Counted from the stretch's first letter, positions 1 to 7,729 are shown. The stretch: 10,000 nt of DNA from Penaeus vannamei (GCF_042767895.1 NC_091576.1:11199777-11209776), one strand, 5' to 3'. Numbers and translations are program-made. The notes: generated from the sequence alone by a model not told the origin.

Positions 1-64
1 AATCAATTAACCTAATACCACTATCAATTGACAAAGGGGCAGGTGTTAAGTTCATCACATGGAC
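1..64. other. left edge, nothing recognised
   Basis: Short AT-rich stretch between the window edge and the stop codon of the minus-strand ORF. No motif, repeat or continuing reading frame is visible. Confidence 0.5.
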
Positions 65-466
65 TTATGTACTTCCATTCTGCAAGGTATACAGAGAGGG
101 GAGAATACATGTCTCTTTTACACGACAATTTTCACGGAGGACCAAGAATGTACCATCATTACTTGCCGAGGCTGTCTCATTAATCAGAACATCATGAAAA
201 AGTGACTCCCGCGCGACTAAGTGCGCCAAAACATCGTTGTCAACCCACGTGTTATGTTTTGATGAATGAGGTGATGTGGTGGCGATGTTTGTGCGTGAAT
301 TGTCTGTAGCATGCTGAGCAGAAGAAATTTCAGGATAGACAGAATGAGGTCTAGACTGAAGAGTGGAAGTCACAGTATGCGACGGCGGTGGAGGAGGTTG
401 TGGAGAGACAGAAGAGGGAGGAGGAGGGGTTAGAGAAAGAGGAGAGGAGAGTGGTGTATCATCCAT
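65..466 (-). CDS. hypothetical proline-rich protein, 133 aa
   Basis: An open frame of 133 codons starts at a true ATG in good Kozak context (A at -3, G at +4, core ATAATGG). Product not recognised. Residues 1-35 are rich in Pro and Ser, including runs of four and five prolines, and look disordered. The C-terminal half is more ordered in composition (around NDGTFLVLRENCR). No signal peptide or membrane segment is seen. It points away from the degenerate frames that start at 632, with 165 bp between the two ATGs. It could be a real intronless gene, a 3'-truncated remnant or a chance frame. Its length, true ATG and non-repetitive C-terminal half favour coding. Confidence 0.35.
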   Translation of the reverse strand: MDDTPLSSPLSLTPPPPSSVSPQPPPPPSHTVTSTLQSRPHSVYPEISSAQHATDNSRTNIATTSPHSSKHNTWVDNDVLAHLVARESLFHDVLINETASASNDGTFLVLRENCRVKETCILPSLYTLQNGST

Positions 467-631
467 TATCCATCATACATGATGCATGGTTGAATCTGCG
501 AGACGTGTTAACATTTGTCATAGGTGCGGAATCAAGCATGCTAGGGTGAAAAGGGTCTGGATGTTTCCAAATGGAACTCAGCTCACATAGCTTATAAACC
601 GTAGACCCATACCAGGATGAAATAGAAAATA
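467..631. promoter_or_regulatory. possible shared promoter of the divergent ORF pair
   Basis: This 165-bp gap separates two ATGs that face apart. A TATAAA sits on the plus strand at 593-598, about 34 bp before the ATG at 632. The same bases read as TTTATAAG on the minus strand, about 125 bp before the other ATG. A promoter role is inferred from position and motif only. Confidence 0.25.
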
Positions 632-1301
632 ATGGCCAAGAAGCAAGTGGCCGGGGAAACTATAGTAACCCTTAACTACGACGAACTGATGAGGAAATTT
701 GGTTTCCAAACCTCAATGTTACATACGTAGTCCAAATGACACCTCGCTCAGAGCCTGTCATGCCTCTAACACAAACGTTAGCTGGCGATACCTCAGACGA
801 GAGCCGAAAGTCCTCTTACATCCGTTCACTCACGAGACTGACGCAACTTCCTGTATCAGTAAAAAAGTGTGTGACCTTCCCGTTACGCTCAGCAGGTAAG
901 AGAGGGGCCCTGATCTTGCGTTTGTTACACCAGCATTAGCAACACGTGACCGAGATTACGCAACTACCAACTACACCGGAGACCAATATACTTCCTCGCC
1001 TGGCTCCAAGCTTCCCGTTTCTTCCTCTAAAAAAAATTAACTACTCGCTTGTATGCACCTCTGTTAATCTTGGCGATAAATTTAAGAGATCGCTACCTTA
1101 TCTGGGAACCATGTGCACTCAAAAGCATGCCCATGCACACAGACGGACGATGCATCCTCAAACATCGACGCCACTGCCAAGATTTCGGTGCCCAATTTGC
1201 TCAGTGTGGTTTACGGGCAGCAATCGGGGGAGAAGGAGCTACAAACTATTGCGGCCCAGAGGGAGGCTCTTGGTAGTATCATATCATCTGATGCCTTGTA
1301 G
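632..1301 (+). pseudogene. unidentified degenerate coding run with several frameshifts
   Basis: No single long ORF exists, but protein-like stretches follow one another in different frames. An ATG at 632 (context ATAATGG) opens 32 codons (MAKKQVAGETIVTLNYDEL...) ending at TAG 728. From 676 another frame reads TDEEIWFPNLNVTYVVQM and stays open to 939. From 900 a third frame reads RGPDLAFVTPALATRDRDY and stops at 1038, just after an A-run. Frames from 1049 include NLRDRYLIWEPCALKSM. From about 1140 a frame reads ATAKISVPNLLSVVYGQQ and ends at TAG 1299-1301. The pattern suggests a gene of roughly 220 codons with at least four indels. A spliced gene is possible, since CAG/GTAAGAG at 892-900 resembles a donor, but acceptors do not fit well. 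No family was recognised. Confidence 0.35.
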
Positions 1302-1487
1302 GATATACTTATGTATCCTAAATTTGGAATGTAGTATCACATGACCACATATCACATGTTACAATGCCTTTCCACGGCTAAGTTGATAGTAGATAGATTA
1401 CTGTGTGATTGTTCTTTTCTTTTAAATTAAAATTTATAGATCGTGATAGTGTTATAGCCTAAATTTTCAATGTAATATTATTACATA
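1302..1487. other. AT-rich spacer before the transposon end
   Basis: AT-rich sequence with no credible frame or RNA motif. The last three bases, ATA (1485-1487), also follow the right end of the Harbinger element (9530-9532) and may be its target-site duplication. Confidence 0.4.
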
Positions 1488-1661
1488 CGGCCGTACTATA
1501 AAAAAAATGAGACAGGCAATGCCCGACGCTTCGCCAGGCGATCCCGTAGTCGGTACCATAAGACCCTACTTTCCCTTCGCCTGGCGTTGCCAGCCGCTAA
1601 AGGGTCGAATTTTCGTACCACAAAACAACACTCGCGGTAGACAAAGTATTGGAACATCGCC
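1488..1661 (+). repeat. left terminal inverted repeat, hairpin-rich, duplicated module
   Basis: Starts CGGCCGTACTATA. GTACYAY-type blocks recur at 1493, 1553 and 1615, spaced 60 and 62 bp, with hairpin-forming DNA between them. The inner hairpin has GACCCT (1562-1567) facing AGGGTC (1601-1606), with CTGGC-GTT-GCCAG nested at 1581-1593. CGCCAGGCGA (1532-1541) is inverted at 1577-1586. The 9-mer CAGGCGATC lies at 1535-1543. The right end has only one such module, so the left end appears to have gained one. Similarity to the right end continues weakly to GAACATCGCC (1652-1661). Confidence 0.7.
1497..1503 (+). promoter_or_regulatory. TATA-like box within the left terminus
   Basis: TATAAAA lies in the left terminal repeat, where the right end has CATAAAA. 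It could drive plus-strand transcription toward the transposase, but this is inference from the motif alone. Confidence 0.2.
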
Positions 1662-2144
1662 CGACTAGGTAAGCCAGTTATACGCGACGGCGCCCCAACT
1701 GCTGCTACCTCATCTCGGCCGAAGAGGACCTCCTAGCCTAGCTCCTGGCAGACGGCGAGCGCGAACTCCTTCGGCTCTCCGCCAGGTACCAAGTCCAGGC
1801 CAACCCTGGCACGGATTCGCTACTCTTTCATCGCCACTTTCGTAAGTATTTCTCAATAAAGTTAAACTGAATTAATTTTCATTAATAACAACTAAAAATT
1901 TACGTGTTCTTTATTTGGGTTGTACTAATTGTAAAAGAGAAGGTGATTTTATAATTTCCCTCTTTTATTATTACTAAACCATACTTTGTTGCTTTCTAAG
2001 GCGCAGTTGTAGAAAGCATCGCGAACGTAGCTGCCATCCCTAAAATAAACACATAGCAGGTAAGAAAAATGTTGACAGTTATTGTTACCATATCATGATT
2101 TTTTTTTAAAAAGTGAGTAAACGTGTTTTGCGCATTTAAAGTAA
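1662..2144 (+). other. 5' region of the transposon, possible leader exon
   Basis: A GC-rich segment to about 1841 ends at a good splice donor, CG/GTAAGT (GT at 1842-1843), and then turns AT-rich. One frame before the donor is protein-like (ERELLRLSARYQVQANPG) but contains a TAG and has no clear ATG, so it may be a noncoding or decayed first exon of the transposase transcript. CGACTAGGTAA at 1662-1672 is identical to the core of the 33-bp repeat near the right end. From 1850 to 2144 I see nothing further. Confidence 0.25.
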
Positions 2145-2276
2145 ATGACTATGCTCCTCAGTGAAGATATGAGATGGTACCAAACTCGTCTTGGCATTGG
2201 CCATTTAATCAACACTTTGAGAGGTTTTACTGGTGCATGTCCAGTTTCATACAGCCGCCTTTTAGATGAAAAATAA
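2145..2276 (+). CDS. small hypothetical ORF, 43 aa
   Basis: ATG at 2145 opens 43 codons ending at TAA 2274-2276, with protein-like content (RWYQTRLGIGHLINTLRG). In another frame the sequence stays open to about 2390 and is also protein-like (DRAGDSEKLIFYELQPQL), so this may be a decayed coding fragment with one frameshift. No family was recognised. It lies inside the Harbinger element upstream of the transposase. The 91-codon minus-strand frame over the same bases is an alternative. Coding status is doubtful. Confidence 0.2.
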   Translation: MTMLLSEDMRWYQTRLGIGHLINTLRGFTGACPVSYSRLLDEK

Positions 2277-2390
2277 TATATGCAAACGATAGAGCGGGTG
2301 ATTCTGAGAAACTTATCTTCTATGAACTTCAACCGCAACTCAAACATAACAAAGTTAATGGACATCATATTGGTTTGACTAGTTGTTAAT

Positions 2391-2703
2391 TGTTTATTAA
2401 ATTATCAGGAAAATCGAAAAGCACAATTTTCTTAGAAAATACGTTTTGAGTTAACTTGTTATTAGTGGAGGCTTGGCAATACACGAATGTGATGAACATT
2501 TTAACCAATCACATTGTTACTTACTTGATATTGGCAGAATTTGCCATTAAGTTTATTTACAATGCTAACCCATTATTTTCCGAGCACATTTTATGACCTT
2601 TCCAAGTACTCTAACCTAGCTTTCATTTCAAAGTCAGATGCCATAGTGAAAATACATTAGTCGTAAAACTCCCAAAGATTTTAATAAATATAATGTTTCA
2701 GAA
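2391..2703. other. AT-rich upstream region of the transposase exon
   Basis: No gene-like frame or repeat. This is either the 5' flank of the transposase coding exon or the end of a leader intron. I cannot place a promoter here with confidence. Confidence 0.35.
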
Positions 2704-2920
2704 ATGGCTGCAGCATTCGATGAATTATAGTGTCTTGAAGCCCTTGAAGACCTAGATGCTGCAGACCAACAGGATATTCCCAGAAGATGCATCACTGACA
2801 GGATGAATCTTTCCCATTCTCTGCATGATGAGGAGTTCATCAAAAGATTCCACTTATCAAAAACAACAGCACTCAATTTACTAGACACGCTACAGATTCA
2901 AGAAACTCGAGATGGGAGAG

Positions 2921-3284
2921 GTAATATTGACTTTGATTGAGCCAGTTGAATTATTTTATATTAACAGCATTATAACGTTTGCTTGTATTATTTGAAATGC
3001 AGTTGTAAGTTTTTTTTAAAGAAAATCCAAATGAAATTTCTAAATATCAACACAAATACATAGATAAGCAAAGGTTATTAAGTAAGTCTTGATAAATAAA
3101 ACATTTTTAGTGTGATCATGATAATATATCAATGTTGACATTTTGTAAATAACTAAATAATTATCTGCTGATACGGTTATTAAAATGTTCTAAATATGTA
3201 TGAGTTTTATAACAAGGGTTATATTTAGAGAATAGTGATTTATTCTGAACGTCAAAATCTAAAATATGTTGCATTTCTTTTCAG
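2921..3284 (+). other. transposase intron
   Basis: Donor GAGAG/GTAATATT follows codon position 1. The acceptor is TTTCTTTTCAG/GA at 3284/3285. Joining keeps frame and gives the expected ...RDGRGSPVPPHLQ... continuity. The intron is AT-rich, 364 bp, with in-frame stops. Confidence 0.75.
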
Positions 3285-3841
3285 GATCACCAGTACCACC
3301 CCACCTACAGCCGTTAATTACATTGCGATGGATGGCCACTGGTAGCTTCCAGTTAACTATTGCTGACACTTTTGACATTTCACAACAACTTGTGAGCAAC
3401 TGCACAGCCAAAATTGTCCGAGCCATTGCATCTCTGCTACAAGATTATGTGAAACGACCATCGAGAGAACATTTTTCTAACATCAGGAATTATTATTTTG
3501 AAATGTCTGGTTTTCCTGGGGTATTGGGTGCAGTTGACTGCACACATATACCTATCCAGAGTCCTGGAGGTGCTAGGGCAGAAGAGTTCAGGTACAGAAA
3601 GGGATTTTTTTTCTCTGAATTTTCAGGCAGCTTGTGGACCAAATTCAGAATTTTTTGACTTTGTGTGTCGTTGGCCTGGCTCTGTTCATGACAGCAGAAT
3701 ATTTAATAATAGCAGATTATTTTTTGATCTTCAACATGATCTGCTAGAAGGGCATCAATTTTTAGGTGACAGCCTATCCACTGCTACCATTCCTCCTCAC
3801 CCCAGTGGCAAATCCTGTTGGCCAGAGAAATCAGATACAAT

Positions 3842-3852
3842 ATATCACATTC
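3842..3852 (+). repeat. target-site duplication of the LINE, left copy
   Basis: ATATCACATTC is identical to 7384-7394 and lies exactly outside the LINE's 3' tail. Removing the LINE and one copy restores continuous transposase reading across the site (ISHSKARNTIETAFG). Confidence 0.85.
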
Positions 3853-3868
3853 AACATCATCATCATCA
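3853..3868 (-). repeat. LINE 3' tail, TGA microsatellite overlapping the stop codon
   Basis: On the minus strand the coding sequence ends CCT TGA and runs straight into TGATGATGATGTT before the duplication. Short tandem-repeat tails of this kind replace poly(A) in RTE elements, where they are thought to serve in priming. Confidence 0.75.
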
Positions 3869-4639
3869 AGGGGGCTGACGCCGACGGGGGCGCATAGCCG
3901 CATCCACCCTTCGCTTCCACCTATGAGGATCCCTCATGGCTAGACGCCAGGCAGGGACTCTGCCCATCTCTATTTCTTCACGGAAGGTTTGGTCGATCTG
4001 CCCAAGCCACGACCTCCTCGGTCGTCCCACAGGCCTCCTCCACCCAGGGTTGTCTCGAACAGAGACGACCTGATGGGCAGGATCATCCTGAGGAAAGCGA
4101 GCCAGGTGGCCGTATAGCCTGAGTTGGCGATCACGGATTGTGCAGATAACAGGTCCTGTGCCAGTCTCACAGTGCAACCGTTGGTTGGACACATGGTCCC
4201 ACCAACAGTACCCCATGATCTGGCGCAAGGACCTATTGCAAAAGGCTTCAAGACGAGCCTCCAAGGCACAGGACAATGTCCAGGTTTTGCTACTGTATAG
4301 CAAAACTGGTATTATCAGGGCCTTGAAAACCCGTAGCTTGGTCCTTCTGCACAGGTATCGACATCTCCAAATACTCTTGTTGAGAGAGTTCATGACCCCT
4401 ACTGCCAGGCCAATCCGTCTGCTGACTTCATGGTCTGACAGCCCAGAGTTATGAACTACACTACCAAGGTATGTAAAGCTCTCTGTGACTTCAATGTCCT
4501 CGCCGCAAGCACGTACCGACTGAACAGGTTCTAACAAGTCCCCAAATTCCTGGACCTTTGTCTTGGTCCAGGAGACCTCTAGACCCCAGGGCTTCGCTTC
4601 ATTGCTAAATGCATCGAGAGCCGCCACTAGGGTTTCCAA
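3866..4639 (-). pseudogene. RTE ORF2, C-terminal part (RT thumb and C-terminal region)
   Basis: This continues the reverse transcriptase in a shifted frame. It opens LETLVAALDAFSNEAKPWGL with TTG rather than ATG, so it is not an independent gene. It carries the conserved late RT motifs: EVSWTKTKV, the ESFTYLGSVV block, the ALIIPVLLYSSKTW block and the C-terminal RQLRLYGHLARF and RPRRSWLGQ segments, ending MRPRRRQPP. About 257 codons are open. The break from the upstream half lies at about 4641-4650, where bases are missing relative to continuous reading. Confidence 0.85.
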
Positions 4640-6774
4640 AGACTCAGAATGGCAACGTCATCAGCAAAGTCAAGGTCTGTAACCTTGATATTGCCCAGCG
4701 TTGCTCCACAATGACTTTGAACAGTAGCTCTGCCCAGTATCCAGTCCATGCAAGTGTTGAAAAGAGTTGGTGCAAGGACAGGAAAGAAGCTCGACAGGCC
4801 CCCACCACACTTTACAGCACTTTCAGTACCAGTATACAGGTTTGCTATTAGTCCAATAATCCTTGTTGGTATTCCTCTCAGCCTCAGGATCTCCCAAAGT
4901 GACTCCCGATGCACCGTATAGAACGCCTTCTTGAGGTCGATGTAGGCTGCAAGCAGCCCACGCCCGAACTCACGACGGCGCTCTACAATGACTCGAAGCG
5001 CGAGGATACGGTCTATTGTGGACTTACCAGGAGTGAATCCGGATTGCTCCAGTCTCTGGTGCCTCAGTAGATGGTCTCTGATACGTCTCAGAAGGATGTG
5101 GGCGAGAACCTTGCCTGGTATACTGAGCAGTGTGATGCCTCTGTGATTGCTGCAGTCCCAACGGTCCCCCTTCCCCTTCCAGAGAGGGATGACCACACCC
5201 CTCAACAGGTCAGGAGGAACGGAACCGGACCGCCAGATGGCAGCCAGGACAGCATGTAACCCCCGAGCCTTTAACAGTTCAGCTGGTATGCCGCAGATAC
5301 CCGCTGCTTTACCATTCTTCAGCTTGGAAATCGCCCCCCTAACTTCAGTTAGAGAGGGAGGGTCCTCACTGATAGGTGGATCCGGCAGCGGGATCTCGAC
5401 ACTACCCGCATCCAAGTTAACTGTTGGTGGGTCAACCTGGTACAGTTGCTCAAAATACTCAGCCCAACATTCCCGCACCGCAACAGTATCTGAAACGATC
5501 TGACCACTTACTGAGCGAACTGCTGTCACCTGTGAAGAGGGCTTGGAGTTCAGCTTTCTCAGGGCTTGGTATGCAGGACGAAGGTCATTTACTAAGAAAT
5601 GTCCTACTTCCTCTGCAAGACTCCTAATAAACTGTTCCTTGTCCCTTCTTAACAGGGACCGAGTTCTGCGCACATGAGAACGGTGCAATTCCCGATCCCC
5701 TGTCAGACGAGCTGCACGACATGCATCTGTGGCTTCCAGTGTCCCCTGCGAGATGGAATTCTGTACTGCTCTCGGGCGTACACCAATCGTATCTTGAGCT
5801 GCATCAAGCGTTTCACGCTTAAAGGTATCCCACAGAAGAACAGGGTCTGTCAGACTGCCAAGCATTGCGAAACGATCAGAGATTGCCTCAGCAAACCCGC
5901 GGGCACACTCCCCCTCCCTCAGCCTGTCCAAATGAAACACCCTAGGGTGATCATTTGACTGCTGGGGGGTTTTGAAGTGGACCCGGAGGGTAGCCACAAC
6001 CAATCGATGGTCAGTACCACAGAACTCAGCACTCCTGTACACCCTGCAATTCTGAAGGATCCTCCAACGAGTGCTAACGAGTATGTGGTCGATCTCTTTG
6101 GCTGCATTACCCACATCACTGTACCATGTCCAGCGATGTGGGTCTGGGCGCTGGTACCAGGAGCCAGAAATCCTCAATTTCTGGGACCTAGCAAAGTCCC
6201 GGAAAAGGAGGCTATTCTCGCTACCGGCATCAGCTCCTGAACCATGGGGACCGACAGACATCTCATAGCCAGCTCGATCACAGCCAGATACCGCATTGAA
6301 GTCGCCCAGAACAATGCGAATATCTCGTCGGGGACATCTGTCTACCACAGATGTAAGTTTGGCGTAGAACATCTCTTTCACGTCAAGTTTACAAACATCG
6401 GTAGGAGCGTACACAGCAATAAGGGACATGAAGCCAAAAGATAGCTTCAATCTCAATACCATTATACGCTCATCAACAGGAGTAACCTCTACTACCGAGG
6501 GCTGGAGTCTGCTGGAGATGGCAATGGCCACTCCCTGGAGATGGTGGCCATCGCTGCGGCCCGACCAGTAATAGGTGTAGCCACCTACACAGGTCATGCC
6601 GCTGCCAGGCCTCCTCACCTCCGAGAGAGCAGCCACCTCAACTCTCAGCCTCCCCAATTCCCTCGACAGTAGTGGCAACCGATCATACTGACACAAAGAA
6701 CGGACGTTCCAAGCCCCCACCCTGACTTCCCGCCTGAGGTTCAGCCTCTGGCAGTCGCTCCGGGTGGATGCCAC
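4627..6774 (-). pseudogene. RTE ORF2, endonuclease and N-terminal reverse transcriptase
   Basis: 715 codons are open. Residues 18-263 form an APE-type endonuclease with the expected residues: Asn23 (GAWNVRSL), Glu52 (ALSEVR), Tyr122 (AVYAPT), Asp158 and Asn160 (LGDFNA), Asp229 (KEIDHI) and Asp255-His256 (GTDHR). This domain looks intact and would nick target DNA. The RT starts around residue 480 (KNGKAAGICGIPAEL), with QSGFTPGKSTIDRI and motif A at AYIDLKKAF (Asp613). Defects are Tyr619 where KAFD is expected, loss of motif B (the GVRQGC block) at V666/L667, and a frame shift right after LDFADDVAIL that ends the frame at TAG 4627. The first codon is GTG; the frame is open back to 6967 without an ATG. 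Confidence 0.9.
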
Positions 6775-7190
6775 CGAGGGCTTTCCCCCACAAGCTTCAC
6801 TCTGGGCTGGCGGCCACCAGAGCGCAGGCGAGACGAGTAGTTCCCGTTCCCAGCCTGCACTCCAGCAGTCGCCCTCCCAGCAGGGCCCACAGTCCGCCTC
6901 ACTTGCTGGGTGGGAGGGGCTTTTCCCCTCCTCCCAGCCTCTCCATTTATAAGAAGCACTGCCGATTGGTTATATCTGGGGGGAGGAGGACTGGCAAGGC
7001 CCACCTCCCCCGAGCCTCCCATTAACCCCAGGGGGCTAGGGGGCAGGAGTTGGTACAGGGCCAGGGCGTGTCCACACGCCGGTGGGCCATGACCCTGAAC
7101 CTCTGGGGCCTCCTGCTGCTCCGAGATCCCCCTCAGTTTAGCCTGGAACCGCAAGGTACCCAGTTTCCATGGGAGGCCATGAGGAGGCAC
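6741..7190 (-). CDS. possible LINE ORF1, 149 codons, no ATG start
   Basis: An open frame in the GC-rich 5' region overlaps the start of the ORF2 frame by about 34 bp, an arrangement reported for some RTE elements with a small ORF1. It is rich in Gly, Pro, Arg and Gln (APPTQQVRRTVGPAGRATAG) and has no recognised domain. It opens with GTG and has no upstream ATG in frame, so the start is unknown. GC-rich sequence favours chance open frames, so this may be an untranslated 5' region. Confidence 0.3.
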   Translation of the reverse strand: MPPHGLPWKLGTLRFQAKLRGISEQQEAPEVQGHGPPACGHALALYQLLPPSPLGLMGGSGEVGLASPPPPRYNQSAVLLINGEAGRRGKAPPTQQVRRTVGPAGRATAGVQAGNGNYSSRLRSGGRQPRVKLVGESPRWHPPGATARG

Positions 7191-7383
7191 TGCAGGGAGT
7201 CTCGATGATGGAGAGGCTATGCACTGGCAGGGGGAGGCTTATGCAGAGCTGCTCCCTTTTTCGCACGAGGCAAGCCAGCGGTGGCAGCTGTAAGCGAGAA
7301 GGCATGCAAAAGCTCTTAACACTAACTAGACTACCACTCCATCGCTTCACACCACCCTGCGCATGAAGCACCCACCCATAATA
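7191..7383 (-). other. 5' untranslated region of the LINE
   Basis: Sequence between the LINE 5' boundary and the possible ORF1. The first 60 bases (minus strand) contain GGTAGTCTAGTTAGTGTTAAGAGC, which loosely recalls a tRNA A-box region, but no B box follows. It presumably includes the internal promoter that LINEs need; this is inference. Confidence 0.4.
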
Positions 7384-7394
7384 ATATCACATTC
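7384..7394 (+). repeat. target-site duplication of the LINE, right copy
   Basis: ATATCACATTC, identical to 3842-3852, directly abuts the 5' end of the LINE. Confidence 0.85.
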
Positions 7395-7668
7395 CAAAGC
7401 ACGAAATACCATTGAAACAGCATTTGGTGTTCTGAAAATGAGATTTAGGTGTCTCCCCATTCCATTGAAAATCAATTTAACAACAGCCATGGCGACTATT
7501 TGCAGTGCAGCTGTCTTGCATAATGTGGCTGTCAAATATAAAGATCTGTACATGTGTAAAGATGATGGAGAGGAAGAAAGTGTAAATATTGAAGAAAATA
7601 TAGAACACTTTGTAAATGATGTCGGTCGACAGAAGGGAAATAATATCATTAATGAATATTTTTCTTAA
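7384..7668 (+). pseudogene. HARBI1-like transposase, 3' part with the catalytic Glu
   Basis: This is the end of the transposase after the LINE. HSKARNTIETAFGVLKMRF carries the third catalytic residue, Glu at 7414-7416, in the conserved family context, followed by RCLPIPLKINL and AAVLHNVAV, the usual C-terminal helices. The tail is acidic (CKDDGEEESVNIEENIEHF) and stops at TAA 7666-7668. The segment has no internal defect. It is cut off from its own start by the LINE and, before that, by the stops and frameshifts of the 5' part. The ATG at 7363 belongs to the LINE and is not a start for this gene. Confidence 0.88.
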
Positions 7669-7729
7669 ATGTTTCATGCCAAAATGCCATTTTTTCTTTT
7701 GATATTTTTATGCTTTGCTTAAATTAACC

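Larger units (their letters stand above)
2704..3852 (+). pseudogene. HARBI1-like Harbinger transposase, 5' part (N-terminus to just before the catalytic Glu)
   Basis: A DDE-type nuclease of the HARBI1 family (DDE_Tnp_4), which in intact elements cuts and joins transposon DNA. Exon 1 runs from ATG 2704 to 2920 and exon 2 starts at 3285, in phase across the join. The TLRWMATGSFQ to TAKIVRAIA stretch is the usual helix-turn-helix region. The first catalytic Asp is in GVLGAVDCTHIPI (3536-3538), the second in WPGSVHDSRIF (3690-3692), and GDS follows. Defects seen are an in-frame TAG at codon 9 (2728-2730), an extra T in an eight-T run (3605-3612), a frame jump after GDS (about 3774) and a 2-bp loss in a GA repeat (about 3823-3829). 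The frame REIRYNISHS runs exactly into the LINE insertion. The remainder is at 7384-7668. Confidence 0.88.
3853..7383 (-). mobile_element. RTE-clade non-LTR retrotransposon, near full length
   Basis: Bounded by an 11-bp target-site duplication. Read on the minus strand it begins at 7383 and has a GC-rich 5' region. It then encodes an APE-type endonuclease followed by a reverse transcriptase, and ends with short TGA repeats (3868-3855) that include the stop codon. At about 3.5 kb, with almost no 3' UTR and a trinucleotide tail, it fits the RTE clade. Its endonuclease is the type often annotated in arthropod genomes as craniofacial development protein 2-like. It is inserted antisense to the transposase. 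The 5' end touches the duplication, so little or no 5' truncation is seen against the boundary, but the full consensus length is unknown to me. Confidence 0.88.

Noticed and set aside
150..200. SH2-like motif in the minus-strand ORF (GTFLVLRE)
   Set aside because: Only a short resemblance. The rest of an SH2 fold is not visible.
2093..2368. 91-codon minus-strand ORF
   Set aside because: No recognisable content, and the opposite strand reads more like protein. Coding on either strand is unproven.
2634..2888. 84-codon minus-strand ORF
   Set aside because: Shadow of transposase exon 1 on the plus strand.
4140..6444. Several plus-strand ORFs of 60-118 codons over the LINE
   Set aside because: They are antisense shadows of the endonuclease and reverse transcriptase frames, with no domain of their own.
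7310..7350. tRNA-like A box at the 5' end of the LINE
   Set aside because: No B box or cloverleaf follows, and the match is loose.
7138..7371. 77-codon minus-strand ORF at the LINE 5' end
   Set aside because: It starts with GTG, overlaps the other 5' frame and shows no domain.
7347..7677. Minus-strand ORFs over the transposase C-terminus
   Set aside because: Shadows of the plus-strand frame that carries the catalytic Glu motif.
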